Translations under genes and position numbers: made by a program
The notes under the pieces: generated by a model
Seen by the model: only the letters and a program-made list of their open reading frames with translations
Database searches by the model: none
What the model was told of the DNA's origin: nothing
Assembly: GCA_946481605.1 (NCBI GenBank)
Contig: CAMLPA010000012.1
Span: 1 to 18,329, forward strand
From: an uncultured Flavihumibacter sp.
GTDB taxonomy: Bacteria; Bacteroidota; Bacteroidia; Chitinophagales; Chitinophagaceae
Direction of reading: 5' to 3'
DNA: 18,329 nucleotides
Shown here: positions 6,624 through 15,581 of the stretch, one piece after another
Layout of the letters: each line of letters opens with the position of its first letter
Position numbering within the stretch: the first letter of the stretch is position 1

Positions 6624-7211
6624 ATGTTTACAGGAATTATTGAAGCATTGGGCCGGGTGGAAGCCGTAACCGCCGAGGGCAGCAACAAAACCTTTGTGGT
6701 GAGCAGCCCCATCAGTTCCGAATTAAAGATCGACCAGAGCGTGAGCCATAACGGCGTTTGCCTGACCGTGGAATCCGTTGCCGACGGCGTGCACACGGTG
6801 ACCGCTATTGCCGAAACGCTCGAAAAAACGAGCCTTGGTAACTGGACCGCCGGTACCATCGTAAACCTGGAACGTTGTCTTCCCCTCCATGGCCGGCTGG
6901 ATGGCCACCTGGTCCAAGGGCATGTTGACACTACAGGCACCTGCATTTCGGTTACGCCGAAGGAAGGGAGTTGGGAATTCGACATCAGTTTCCCGGAGCG
7001 GTTCGCGGCATTGGTCATCGAAAAAGGTTCTGTTTCCCTGAATGGGATCAGTCTCACCGTTTTTAATGTGGGCAGGGACAGGTTTACCGTGGCCATCATT
7101 CCCTATACTTACGAGCATACGAATATGCACGATTTAAAAGCGGGAGACGCGGTGAATATTGAGTTTGATATGGTGGGGAAATATATTCAGCGGAGTTTGA
7201 GCCTGAAATAA
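6624..7211 (+). CDS. ribE: Riboflavin synthase, alpha chain
   Basis: Cytoplasmic enzyme that makes riboflavin and a pyrimidinedione by dismutation of two 6,7-dimethyl-8-ribityllumazine molecules, the last step of flavin synthesis. It has the two lumazine-binding repeats of the family: residues 1 to about 87, starting MFTGIIE and including SHNGVCLTVE, and about 97-184, including HLVQGHVDTTG and SLNGISLTV. Length is 195 residues, slightly short of the usual 200-215. The frame is open back to an ATG at 6525, but the family almost always begins MFTG(I/L)(I/V)E, so 6624 is chosen. A weak -7-like element TTAATTTG (6612-6619) lies just before it and would make the mRNA nearly leaderless. No FMN riboswitch fits in the 101-base divergent gap with rpsU. 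The other rib genes are not in the window. Confidence 0.95.
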   Translation: MFTGIIEALGRVEAVTAEGSNKTFVVSSPISSELKIDQSVSHNGVCLTVESVADGVHTVTAIAETLEKTSLGNWTAGTIVNLERCLPLHGRLDGHLVQGHVDTTGTCISVTPKEGSWEFDISFPERFAALVIEKGSVSLNGISLTVFNVGRDRFTVAIIPYTYEHTNMHDLKAGDAVNIEFDMVGKYIQRSLSLK

Positions 7212-7219
7212 TCCCCAGC

Positions 7220-9076
7220 CTATATCTTTTTCCCTTTCATGGCCGATCCTACTGCTTCATCCATGGCGCGTTCCGCATAGGGACGGGACACTTCATTCAG
7301 TTCCTCAATCTTTTTATGGATCAGGTTTTTGTCTTCCATGGTGAGCGCCAGTTGCAAAGCCTGCATAGCGGCGGCGGTATCCTGTAGTTCCTGCGGTGTA
7401 AGCAACTGAACATGCTTTGCAATGAATCCTTCCGTGGAGGCGAGCAATTGTTCTCCTTCAGTACGTGCTTCCACCAGGGCGCGGGTGGCAATGTCTTCCT
7501 TAGCATGTGTAACGGAATCGAGGAGCATTTTTTCCACTTCTTCGTCCGTTAAGCCATACTGGGGTTTCACTTCAATGCTTTGTTCCACGCCACTCCTGAG
7601 TTCTTTGGCTTTCACCACCAGGATACCATCGGCATTGATCAGGAAGCCCACTTCCACTTTGGGTAATCCTGCGGGCATACCGGGAATACCACTGAGGTTG
7701 AATTCCGCGAGTTTGCGGTTGTCTTTTACGAGATCGCGTTCGCCCTGAAAAACGGAGATGCGGATGCCACTTTGTCCATCTTTCTGGGTAGTGTATTGCC
7801 TTGCAGCTTTCGTTGGAATCTTAGAGTTTCGGGGAATGAGCACATCCATGAGTCCTCCCATTGTTTCAATTCCAAGGGAAAGCGGTGTAATATCCAGCAA
7901 CAGGAAATCGCGGTTGTTACCCGCAAGTATATCCGCCTGCACCGCGGCGCCCAGCGCCACCACTTCATCAGGATTCACTTCATCGTGTACCGGTTTTCCA
8001 AAAAAAGCCGCCACGGATTCTTTCACCAACGGCACACGTGTAGAGCCACCCACCATTACAATCGTATCAATATCCTGTTGGTTAAGTCCTGCATCTTTCA
8101 GGGCGTTAGCGCAGGCATTCAATGTTTTTTCCACCAAAGGTTTCGCCAGCGCTTCAAACTGTTCTTTTGTAATGGTGAACGCCATTTCACGGATGGTGGC
8201 GGAAAAATTATCTTCTTTACTCAGGGCTTTTTTCGCGGCTTCAGCGGCCAGCCTGAATTCCTGCAGCAACTGCTTATCGTTTTCAAACACTTCTTTTTCC
8301 AGCCCCGAACTTTCCATCCAGTATTGGCGGATAATGTTATCGAAATCATCTCCCCCCAGGTAAGTATCGCCATTAGTAGACAGCACTTCAAAAATACCAT
8401 TGCTGATCTGCAGAATGGATACATCGAAAGTGCCGCCACCCAGATCGTATACAGCGATTTTCTTTTCTTCTTCTTTTTGCAGGCCAAGTCCGTAAGCCAG
8501 ACTTGCAGCGGTAGGTTCATTGATGATACGTAGCACATCCAGTCCTGCCAGTTTACCGGCATCCCTTGTAGCCTGGCGTTGTGCATCATTAAAGTAGGCG
8601 GGAACGGTGATCACGGCTTTTGTAACCGGGGTTTTCAGAATATGTTCAGCTCTTTCTTTGAGTTCTTTCAGAATAAAGGAGGAAAGTTCCACCGGAGAAT
8701 AAAACTTATCACCTACCTGTACTTTCACGAGGGAATCCGTGTTGTCGTCGATGATCTTATAAGAAAAAAGATGCGCATTGTTCCGCACATCGCTGTACGA
8801 TTTGCCCATCAGTCTTTTCGCCGAAAAAATAGTATTGGAAGGCTCTTTCACCAACAATTCCCTGGCCTGCTCTCCCACTGTTACCATGCCCGCGTCTCCG
8901 AAATGCACCACCGAGGGCACCAGTGAAGAGGTATTGTGTTCCTTTAACGCCACTGGTTGCCGGCTTTCCGGGTGGATAATGGCCACGAGGCTATTCGTGG
9001 TGCCCAGGTCTATCCCAACGATCATCTCTTCTTTCTGCAAACTGCCTGTTGCTATATTGATACCGATTTTTGCCAT
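7220..9076 (-). CDS. hscA: Hsp70 chaperone HscA (Fe-S cluster assembly)
   Basis: ATP-dependent Hsp70 of 618 residues. The nucleotide-binding domain covers about 18-390, with GIDLGTTNS (21-29), [13 protein letters not shown] (158-170), [12 protein letters not shown] (209-220) and VGGSTR (342-347). The linker LLLDIT lies at about 392-397; the substrate-binding domain and a helical lid follow. It resembles E. coli HscA rather than DnaK: it starts with a short extension before the phosphate loop, has SLVPSVVHF and SAKRLMGKS in the nucleotide domain, AVQADILAG before the linker, KDGQSG and VFQGERDLV after it, and ends GSAMKGKKI without the acidic DnaK tail. HscA works with HscB on the scaffold IscU. 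Neither hscB nor any isc gene is in view, so the partner genes must lie elsewhere. It has its own promoter-like element after the porU-like stop. No Shine-Dalgarno is clear. Confidence 0.85.
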   Translation of the reverse strand: MAKIGINIATGSLQKEEMIVGIDLGTTNSLVAIIHPESRQPVALKEHNTSSLVPSVVHFGDAGMVTVGEQARELLVKEPSNTIFSAKRLMGKSYSDVRNNAHLFSYKIIDDNTDSLVKVQVGDKFYSPVELSSFILKELKERAEHILKTPVTKAVITVPAYFNDAQRQATRDAGKLAGLDVLRIINEPTAASLAYGLGLQKEEEKKIAVYDLGGGTFDVSILQISNGIFEVLSTNGDTYLGGDDFDNIIRQYWMESSGLEKEVFENDKQLLQEFRLAAEAAKKALSKEDNFSATIREMAFTITKEQFEALAKPLVEKTLNACANALKDAGLNQQDIDTIVMVGGSTRVPLVKESVAAFFGKPVHDEVNPDEVVALGAAVQADILAGNNRDFLLLDITPLSLGIETMGGLMDVLIPRNSKIPTKAARQYTTQKDGQSGIRISVFQGERDLVKDNRKLAEFNLSGIPGMPAGLPKVEVGFLINADGILVVKAKELRSGVEQSIEVKPQYGLTDEEVEKMLLDSVTHAKEDIATRALVEARTEGEQLLASTEGFIAKHVQLLTPQELQDTAAAMQALQLALTMEDKNLIHKKIEELNEVSRPYAERAMDEAVGSAMKGKKI

Positions 9077-9096
9077 TCTTCTGGATATTTAATGGG

Positions 9097-9104
9097 CAAA
9101 GATA
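9097..9104 (-). promoter_or_regulatory. Possible -7 promoter element of hscA
   Basis: TATCTTTG on the minus strand matches TAnnTTTG and lies in the 37-base gap between the porU-like stop and the hscA ATG, so hscA can be transcribed independently of the secretion genes. No TTTG is found at the -33 distance, which falls in the end of the upstream gene. Confidence 0.5.
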
Positions 9105-9113
9105 CGGCATCCG

Positions 9114-12100
9114 TTAGCGCATCAGGTACATTTTTCCGTAGCCGTTGGTAAAGAACCGGTCCGTTTTATCGCTTTCTGAACTGAATTTTTCCAGGGATTT
9201 TCCATTCAGATTTGTGAGTACGCGGTACAGGTACACGCCATTGGCCAGCTTTTGCCCGTATTGGTCGGTCCCATCCCATTTGAATTCCGTGATGTTCCTT
9301 CCTATGCGAAGTGGTCCAAGTTCGGCTTTGGTGATCTCGCGCACAATCTTCCCCGTTACGGTGAGGACCTGTATCCGGATGTTTTGGGGTATCTCGCTGC
9401 CTGTTATCGTGAACACGAACGCCGTTGAGGTGGTGAACGGATTCGGATAGTTCAGCATGTTAGAGATCATCGGCTTGTTATAAGTCTGGAACACCACCTT
9501 GTATTCCAGGTTTCCTGCTTTGTTCTCACTTCTGTCGGTGCCTTTTACCGTTAACTCGTATTCTCCATCCTGCAACAAATGCGGCATAAATTCGAGCATG
9601 GCCGTATTGTCTGTTTGCGGATCGGAAGGTGGCGTAAACCTTAATGTATCGCCATCCACTTTAAAGGTACGGGTCCAGCCGCCCTGTTCCATGTAACGAA
9701 GCGTCACGGTTACCGCAGCGGTATCGCTTAACGGCATGAAACGGGCCTCGTCTTTTAATTTAATAGCGATATTCGGTTTGGAAGAAACGATGTCCTTATT
9801 AAGGATATGCATGCCATCGAAAGTAACATCCAGCAAAGGATTGGTTTCATCCGGCCGCACATATAGGTTCCGGAAAAGGAAGTTATTAAAATGGTGTTGT
9901 TCCGGTTGATCGTTATCCGGGTTCACTTCAAGATAAATGGTATTGGCGCCAGGATAAAGTTTGGTATCGATCACCGGTTTTAGAATCGTTGATTCGCCTA
10001 CGCGAAGAGAATCTATTCTTTCCGTAGCCAGTTGATGGGTATTGTTGTTTCTGTCTACCAGGAGGAATTTTAACCTTAAACTATCAAAAGGCGTTTGACT
10101 TATGTTTCTGAAAGCGATATTAAAGTCGACCTTCTCCCCCAGTTCCACGGTATCTTTTGTACTGAAATAATCTTTTGCCGACAGGGCGCCTTCCGGCACT
10201 TCTCCATACTTGATCTGCCAGTACTTCAATTGCCGTGGTTCGTGGTTGGTGGTTTCCTGTTCAGAAAGAACGAGTTTCAGCTTTGTATAAACAGTAGGAT
10301 CCACAAAATCCAGTGTGGTATCCTGTTCCAGTTTGGCACTCTTATAGAGGAGATCTTCTGAAAAATCATTTTTAATGCCGTAAAGCCTGAATTCGGACTG
10401 ATCCACAGCCGCGGATCCATAGGAGGATTTCCAGTGTAAAGATTTCCATTCTTTGGCTGTTCCTGTTTCCAGCGCCTTGAATACACCATTATTTCCATGA
10501 TGTGAAATATTGTACCGGCTGGTAAAACTTTCGGCATTGTTTTTACCTACCCGTTGATCCACGACAGTTATATTTCCATCTTTATCTTTATCCAGAATGA
10601 ACAGGAATGGCCTGTTGCTGGTAAATGAATCAATCGTATTTATTCCTATCTCTTTAAACCTGCTGTATAAAGCATCATCCCCATAAATACTTACGTCATT
10701 TTTCCAATCGTTCACGAATATGGTGGAACCTGAATTAGAAGGGGCTGCATTCCATACAGCAATCATCACATCATTTTTTATGCTGTCGAGGAAAGTAACG
10801 GCATCATGTCTTCCTGCGGCATTTTGGTGGTTGTAGTAATAAAATACGCCCACATCAATTCCATTTGCCGGGCATGCCGGGTTCCTGCTCTTCAGTAACC
10901 CTGCGCTTCCTATGCGCTGGTTTCTGATTTGTTTGCCTGTTTTCTTATCATACGCCATGAACACCAGTGAATTTGCATAAGAGCCGCAATAACTCAGCGT
11001 TTTAACTACATCGTTCAAAAAAGTAAGCGGTGCAATATTATCGTTAACATACAAGGTGGTAAAGAACTTAAACGATGTGATGGCTTCAGCAAAGGCAAGT
11101 TTTTTTTCGGCATCGTATTTTAGTTTTTCCGCTTCATTCTTCAGGAACTGGTAATAGTGAGACTGGTTCCATCCTGTTTCGGAATTCGGGAGAAAAATGA
11201 AGGAAGAATTGGACCATTTAAAATCACTTCCATCCTGCGGCACTACCGCAGTACGCCAATAATAAACGACACTGTCCAGCAAATTAACTGAAGGTGTAAA
11301 CTCCAGCACCCCACCTGCGGAAGACACTTTTTGTTCTCTTAATAGCGGGGAATTATACTTTTCCGTTGTGTCGATCTGCAGTACATATTCCATCTCCTTT
11401 CCGAAGGGATTTGAAGTAGATGCGACAAACTTCTCTGGGCGCTTATTCACAATGGAAAACCTGTATGGATAAACCGGTCTGGCTTCGTCTTCATACACCA
11501 CCACATCTTTCACGACCCGGTTGTTGCTCTCACACAATTCATCTGTTGTATTTTCAGGGTCGAGTTCAACTACAACCTTGTTAAGCCCCTTGTCCCGTGT
11601 AGCAATAATGGGTACGGAAAGATAAATTGAGTCTCCTGCCGCAACGGGTTTGATCTTATCGTAATAAAGTGTATCCGAAGTATTATCGGGCAAGGTACGC
11701 ATCACCTTAACAAGGAGTGAATCACCCGACATGTTTCCGATATTATGCACTTTAATATCCAGTTCAAATCTGCTTTCTGCGATAGTTAAAAAAGAAGGGG
11801 TCACCTTTATGGATGGTTCATCAATCGCATAGTCTGGCTTAGCAAAAGAGTTGAATTTTAATGCCGGATCACCATGGATGGATATCTGCTCCGCATGTAA
11901 GCGCGCGGTGTAATCGTCCTGACCCGCAACGGAGATAATCCTTTCCATCGCATCTTTATGAATCAACCCGAGGGAATTACCATAATCCGTTTTCCCTATC
12001 ATTTTATATATGGCATCAATATAAATATTAAGATAGCTAACGATACCGAAATGCGTACTGGCTACAAAAGCAATGGAGCCGCGTTGTTTAGACAGGTTAA

Positions 12101-14180
12101 ACTTTTCCGTGAGGGTTGACTTGGATGTAAGGCGGGTGATATCATAAGCAAAAAAACCACCAGCGTTACAGCCATTCACCAGAAATACCGGGTATTTCCC
12201 CTGGCTGTTGTAGCTTTCCGGGTCATTAATGCTGAACTCCAATATCGTTGCAGAAGAGTGCCCGAAATAATTCAGGATACTCACGCCTTCTTCAAAAAGT
12301 TTGCTAATCTGTAATGTGGCCGCCTCCTGACCAATGCCGGTGGTGGTTTTACAGAAGGTGTGCATCCTGGCACCGAACAAGGAATCATCTAACGTTTTCT
12401 TGTAGCCATTCATATAATTACACAATACCGTTCCCAGGTACTGATCACTTGCGCCCGTTACCTGCAACACGTTCTTCATCCACGACTTATCCGCGATATT
12501 GCAGGAGGGTGTTTGTTGTGCCAACTCATACTCCTTCACTTTTTCAAGATAATCTTCAATCTCCTGCGGCGTAATTACAGCCAACCTCCCGATTGGTGTT
12601 TCCGGCGTGCCAATAAAAGTTCCTTCCGCCGAAAGAAAATTATCTGACCCCGGACTACCAAAGGTTGGAACCAGGTTCAATCTTTTCGCATTATCAGTGC
12701 TTTGCTGATTGTAATACGCATCATACAACACCCCACGCCCCATCAGCAAAACAAATTTTGGTTTTACTGCAAACGTGGACCTTGCAAAAGACAAAAAGTT
12801 CTTGATACTGGAAGGATGCTTATTAATACCAAAAGCGAACTGGTCCTCCAGTTCATGAATATCGATTACTGTTGCATTGTGGTTGCCGCCTGGCGCTGAT
12901 CTGCGGTAATCACGGTAACGCTCAACCGGATTTCCCTGCGGGCCATCATACAAAAGCGGATTTGATATAATGAGGTAATCTCCCTGCGCTGATGTATTGT
13001 AGAAGTCTGTAAAATTCCGCTTCAGCATCCCTTGTACCTGCCTGATATTGGCGGCCTGCTGTCCTACCATTATCAACTTTCTTGGCGTGGAGGAAGGCGC
13101 AAGCATTACTTTAAATATACTTGGCGTAGCGGTATTCACGACATACCTTTTCCCATTGGTAACATCATACATTACAGGCGCAACGCCACCATTGTTAAAC
13201 TCTCTGATCTCCAGGTAATTGCCATTGGCCGATTCCGGTAATCTGAATTCAAAATTAAGCTGGTTCCCAAAATCAAACTCCCTTGGATAAGTAAGTGAGG
13301 TAAAAGAAACCACTATTCTGTCGGTCGAAACCTGGGAGCCATTCAAAATCCTGATATTTGCCGACTTGGAGCTTAGAGAAGACGCCGGAATATTTCCCAT
13401 CGTAAAGATGGAATCCTGCATGAAGTTCATTGCTTTGTCCAGCAAATCCGTAGTTCCAAGTTGCACTTTTATATTTCGGGTATTCAGAAAATTCCCTGCA
13501 ACACCAATTTTGATGGTTGCGGCAGGTCCGGATGTATACGGGGCGAGGTTTGAAAAAGTTCTTAAAAGTCCGGTCGTATTATTGGCGATCACATTGCTGG
13601 CCCAGAATTCTCCCTGGTCATAAGCGGAACTGTAAACATATTCTCCTATACGTGCTGCATACCCCGGATTGATCCGCGCTTTATACGCGGTATCAACAGT
13701 GTGCATGAAATAATTGTCTTTTGGCACAGGTGGGGCGGAAACATCATTGGTAAGCGTTTCAAAACGCTTGTTGTTTCCTGCAGGGTTCACGGTCAGGAAA
13801 AAAGATGCAGAATCCGTGTACAAACTATGCCTGTCGGAATGCTGAAAACGCGCCTCGCGGTACAATGTCCTGTCGGGTTTTCCATCGTTTCTTTCGCCCC
13901 AGAACTCTACATAATCCGAAGAGGAAGGCGTGCCGTTAGTAGTGGTGTATAAAGTAATCTCCTGCCCATTTCGCCACAACTGCAGGTGCGCCATAGGAAT
14001 ATTTTCCAGTCCTGCTGCTGCAAGTGACGACCGGCTGATGCGGTAAAGTCCGGTTGCCGCCACCTTGAATTTATAATAGGTCTTGTTGTAATCGATCCAG
14101 CTATTGTTAAACTGACCATAGCCCGCCCAACTCAGTAAAACAAGTATAATGGTAAACATTCTTTTCATGGTACGGCTCAT
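9114..14180 (-). CDS. porU2: PorU-type C25 cysteine peptidase (PorU2-like type IX secretion sortase)
   Basis: Very large exported protein of 1688 residues. A signal peptide lies at about 1-22 (core IILVLLSWAGYG). The N-terminal region contains VAATGLYRISRSSL, typical of PorU-family proteins. The gingipain-like C25 peptidase domain spans about 400-780, with PIGRL at about 530, the catalytic His641 in NYFGHSS, the nucleophile Cys671 in LVNGCNAGG and a closing GDPALKF at 771-777. CARDB/Ig-like beta domains follow at about 785-895 and about 1370-1470. The end (about 1580-1688) carries NYPNPF and WDGTDQYGQKLANGVYLYRV, a FlgD-like fold resembling type IX sorting domains. PorU cleaves the sorting signal of cargo proteins at the cell surface and attaches them to lipopolysaccharide. 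Ordinary PorU is about 1150-1300 residues, so the extra length and the absence of gldJ nearby suggest the PorU2 form. The start overlaps the porV-like stop (ATGA); an ATG 4 codons on is also possible. Confidence 0.82.
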   Translation of the reverse strand: MSRTMKRMFTIILVLLSWAGYGQFNNSWIDYNKTYYKFKVAATGLYRISRSSLAAAGLENIPMAHLQLWRNGQEITLYTTTNGTPSSSDYVEFWGERNDGKPDRTLYREARFQHSDRHSLYTDSASFFLTVNPAGNNKRFETLTNDVSAPPVPKDNYFMHTVDTAYKARINPGYAARIGEYVYSSAYDQGEFWASNVIANNTTGLLRTFSNLAPYTSGPAATIKIGVAGNFLNTRNIKVQLGTTDLLDKAMNFMQDSIFTMGNIPASSLSSKSANIRILNGSQVSTDRIVVSFTSLTYPREFDFGNQLNFEFRLPESANGNYLEIREFNNGGVAPVMYDVTNGKRYVVNTATPSIFKVMLAPSSTPRKLIMVGQQAANIRQVQGMLKRNFTDFYNTSAQGDYLIISNPLLYDGPQGNPVERYRDYRRSAPGGNHNATVIDIHELEDQFAFGINKHPSSIKNFLSFARSTFAVKPKFVLLMGRGVLYDAYYNQQSTDNAKRLNLVPTFGSPGSDNFLSAEGTFIGTPETPIGRLAVITPQEIEDYLEKVKEYELAQQTPSCNIADKSWMKNVLQVTGASDQYLGTVLCNYMNGYKKTLDDSLFGARMHTFCKTTTGIGQEAATLQISKLFEEGVSILNYFGHSSATILEFSINDPESYNSQGKYPVFLVNGCNAGGFFAYDITRLTSKSTLTEKFNLSKQRGSIAFVASTHFGIVSYLNIYIDAIYKMIGKTDYGNSLGLIHKDAMERIISVAGQDDYTARLHAEQISIHGDPALKFNSFAKPDYAIDEPSIKVTPSFLTIAESRFELDIKVHNIGNMSGDSLLVKVMRTLPDNTSDTLYYDKIKPVAAGDSIYLSVPIIATRDKGLNKVVVELDPENTTDELCESNNRVVKDVVVYEDEARPVYPYRFSIVNKRPEKFVASTSNPFGKEMEYVLQIDTTEKYNSPLLREQKVSSAGGVLEFTPSVNLLDSVVYYWRTAVVPQDGSDFKWSNSSFIFLPNSETGWNQSHYYQFLKNEAEKLKYDAEKKLAFAEAITSFKFFTTLYVNDNIAPLTFLNDVVKTLSYCGSYANSLVFMAYDKKTGKQIRNQRIGSAGLLKSRNPACPANGIDVGVFYYYNHQNAAGRHDAVTFLDSIKNDVMIAVWNAAPSNSGSTIFVNDWKNDVSIYGDDALYSRFKEIGINTIDSFTSNRPFLFILDKDKDGNITVVDQRVGKNNAESFTSRYNISHHGNNGVFKALETGTAKEWKSLHWKSSYGSAAVDQSEFRLYGIKNDFSEDLLYKSAKLEQDTTLDFVDPTVYTKLKLVLSEQETTNHEPRQLKYWQIKYGEVPEGALSAKDYFSTKDTVELGEKVDFNIAFRNISQTPFDSLRLKFLLVDRNNNTHQLATERIDSLRVGESTILKPVIDTKLYPGANTIYLEVNPDNDQPEQHHFNNFLFRNLYVRPDETNPLLDVTFDGMHILNKDIVSSKPNIAIKLKDEARFMPLSDTAAVTVTLRYMEQGGWTRTFKVDGDTLRFTPPSDPQTDNTAMLEFMPHLLQDGEYELTVKGTDRSENKAGNLEYKVVFQTYNKPMISNMLNYPNPFTTSTAFVFTITGSEIPQNIRIQVLTVTGKIVREITKAELGPLRIGRNITEFKWDGTDQYGQKLANGVYLYRVLTNLNGKSLEKFSSESDKTDRFFTNGYGKMYLMR

Positions 14181-15286
14181 TTTTCTTTTTTCTTCAGGTT
14201 GAACTTCAGCGAGAAAATATGGGTAAACAACGGATTTGACTGGTTGGCAAGGTTGGTGAACGCGTAGTCGATATAAAAGTTATTCAACTTGAATCCCGCA
14301 CCTACAGCCGGTTGATAGATCCACACTTTCTTTTGATTAAGGGTATCACCATCTGCGAGCGCCTGTTGGAAATTGTTGATACCCGCCCTGATACTGAACA
14401 CATCTTTGTAAGTAGCTTCTAATCCAAGCTTCGGATCCGCACTCAAAGGATCACTGCTGATCACGGTATTTCTTCTGCCATCGAAGGTGAGATCGATATT
14501 GGCTTCGGCCATCATGCTGATGGATTTGCTTATTCTGAAATTGTAGCCTCCTCCGATAACCAGTCGCGGTGCCGTGAGTTCGGTAGATTTGATTGGAATT
14601 TCATTGTTGGTAAGATAGAGTACTTCTTTTTCCCTGTCGGTGAACGTGAATGTCCAGGCGTTGAAAGTGGTCGTAAGGTCCCGCGCGGTGATACCGAAAC
14701 GCCATTTTTTATCAATAACCTGGAAGCCCGCATCAATACCAAATCCCCAGGCGGTGGCGAAGCTCCCCACTTTCCGGTGAATGATTTTAGCATTGCCGCC
14801 GAAGCTTACCCTTCGCCCCTCTCTGGAAGACTTCAGTTCCTGGGCCATGGAAAGTAAAAAAGCATAATCAGCGGAAGAGAAGGTTTGAATATTGTTGTAG
14901 TTGATGGTACCATCGGGCTCCACCAGGAATAAGGTATTGGGGATATCGTCTACCGCAAACCTGAGTACCGAGATACCGATGGTGCGCTTGTTGTTGGCGG
15001 TGGGAATGGCAAGTCCGGCATAATCGTATTTTCCGATGCCCGCGAAATACTCGGCGTGCATGATACTGAGTTGCGGATCATTCTTTACGCCTGTGAGCCC
15101 GGCGGGGTTCCAATAACCTGCCGTAACGTCTTCCACCCCGGCTACCTGGGCGCCGCCCATTCCCAGCCCCCTGGCTCCTGCCCCGATGTTCAGGAACTCG
15201 TTGGAATACTTGCGGAACTGGGCAAATGAAGGCTTTGTTCCCACCATAAAAAGGAAGGCAATAAAAAACGGTCTCAGGTATTTCAT
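14177..15286 (-). CDS. porV2: PorV/PorQ-family outer-membrane protein (PorV2-like)
   Basis: Outer-membrane beta-barrel protein of 369 residues in the FadL-like PorV/PorQ family. In the type IX system PorV shuttles cargo from the translocon to the sortase PorU. A signal peptide covers about 1-23 (MKYLRPFFIAFLFMVG...SFAQ). The mature start FRKYSNEFLNIGAGARGLGMGGA and AGYWNPAGL are family hallmarks, followed by barrel strands up to FNLKKKEK. The start at 15286 is chosen because it yields a clean signal peptide; the frame is open to 15463, but the added residues look non-coding and include the promoter. It is coupled to the porU-like gene by an ATGA overlap, so the two are translated together and probably act as a pair. 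Which PorV paralogue this is remains inference from its long PorU-like partner. Confidence 0.85.
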   Translation of the reverse strand: MKYLRPFFIAFLFMVGTKPSFAQFRKYSNEFLNIGAGARGLGMGGAQVAGVEDVTAGYWNPAGLTGVKNDPQLSIMHAEYFAGIGKYDYAGLAIPTANNKRTIGISVLRFAVDDIPNTLFLVEPDGTINYNNIQTFSSADYAFLLSMAQELKSSREGRRVSFGGNAKIIHRKVGSFATAWGFGIDAGFQVIDKKWRFGITARDLTTTFNAWTFTFTDREKEVLYLTNNEIPIKSTELTAPRLVIGGGYNFRISKSISMMAEANIDLTFDGRRNTVISSDPLSADPKLGLEATYKDVFSIRAGINNFQQALADGDTLNQKKVWIYQPAVGAGFKLNNFYIDYAFTNLANQSNPLFTHIFSLKFNLKKKEK

Positions 15287-15345
15287 CCGGTCTTCTTTCA
15301 GAATAAGCATGATTGGTTCGGTTTCACAGGAAGGTCCTCTTTCAT

Positions 15346-15353
15346 CAAAAGTA
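15346..15353 (-). promoter_or_regulatory. Possible -7 promoter element of porV-porU
   Basis: TACTTTTG on the minus strand matches TAnnTTTG about 60 bases before the chosen porV-like ATG. No TTG/TTTG was found 17-23 bases upstream; instead a CCCGG-AA-CCGGG inverted repeat lies there (plus-strand CCCGGTTCCGGG at about 15361-15372). The element lies inside the extended frame, which supports the shorter start. Confidence 0.45.
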
Positions 15354-15479
15354 CGAAGGAGCCCGGTTCCGGGATTATTTCCGACAAAATAAAACGGTAC
15401 GGTCGCGCTTATATTGTGGAAAGGTTCACAGTGTTTTAACGGATTATTCATCCATAAATGCACTGATGACAGCGTCCCG

Positions 15480-15507
15480 AAAACACCTGTCTGGGTCTGG
15501 TGTTTTT
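15480..15507 (+). terminator. Orphan terminator-like hairpin upstream of the tyrS promoter
   Basis: AAAACACC (15480-15487) pairs perfectly with GGTGTTTT (15499-15506) around an 11-base loop, followed by TCTTTGG. It looks like a weak intrinsic terminator in the plus direction, but no plus-strand gene lies upstream. The surrounding gap 15287-15581 (295 bases) otherwise holds only the two divergent promoters. Confidence 0.4.
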
Positions 15508-15508
15508 C

Positions 15509-15542
15509 TTTGGTCAGTGCACCTTCAAAAAAAGTATCTTTG
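15509..15542 (+). promoter_or_regulatory. Promoter of tyrS
   Basis: TTTG (15509-15512), a 22-base spacer and TATCTTTG (15535-15542) match the Bacteroidota promoter consensus. Transcription would begin near 15549, leaving a leader of about 33 bases. There is no room for a T-box leader. Confidence 0.65.
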
Positions 15543-15581
15543 CCCCGAAATTGTAGTTTTTCTATTCAAACTGAATGTATT

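Noticed and set aside
6503..7099. Minus-strand frame of 198 codons opposite ribE
   Set aside because: It overlaps the rpsU promoter and start, and ribE clearly encodes both lumazine-binding repeats on the other strand.
7772..8533. Plus-strand frame of 253 codons opposite hscA
   Set aside because: It is antisense to the Hsp70 nucleotide-binding domain, rich in His/Phe/Arg in a way typical of shadow frames, with no recognisable domain.
15287..15463. Upstream extension of the porV-like frame
   Set aside because: It would bury the signal peptide inside the protein and includes the -7 element; the ATG at 15286 gives a normal exported barrel.
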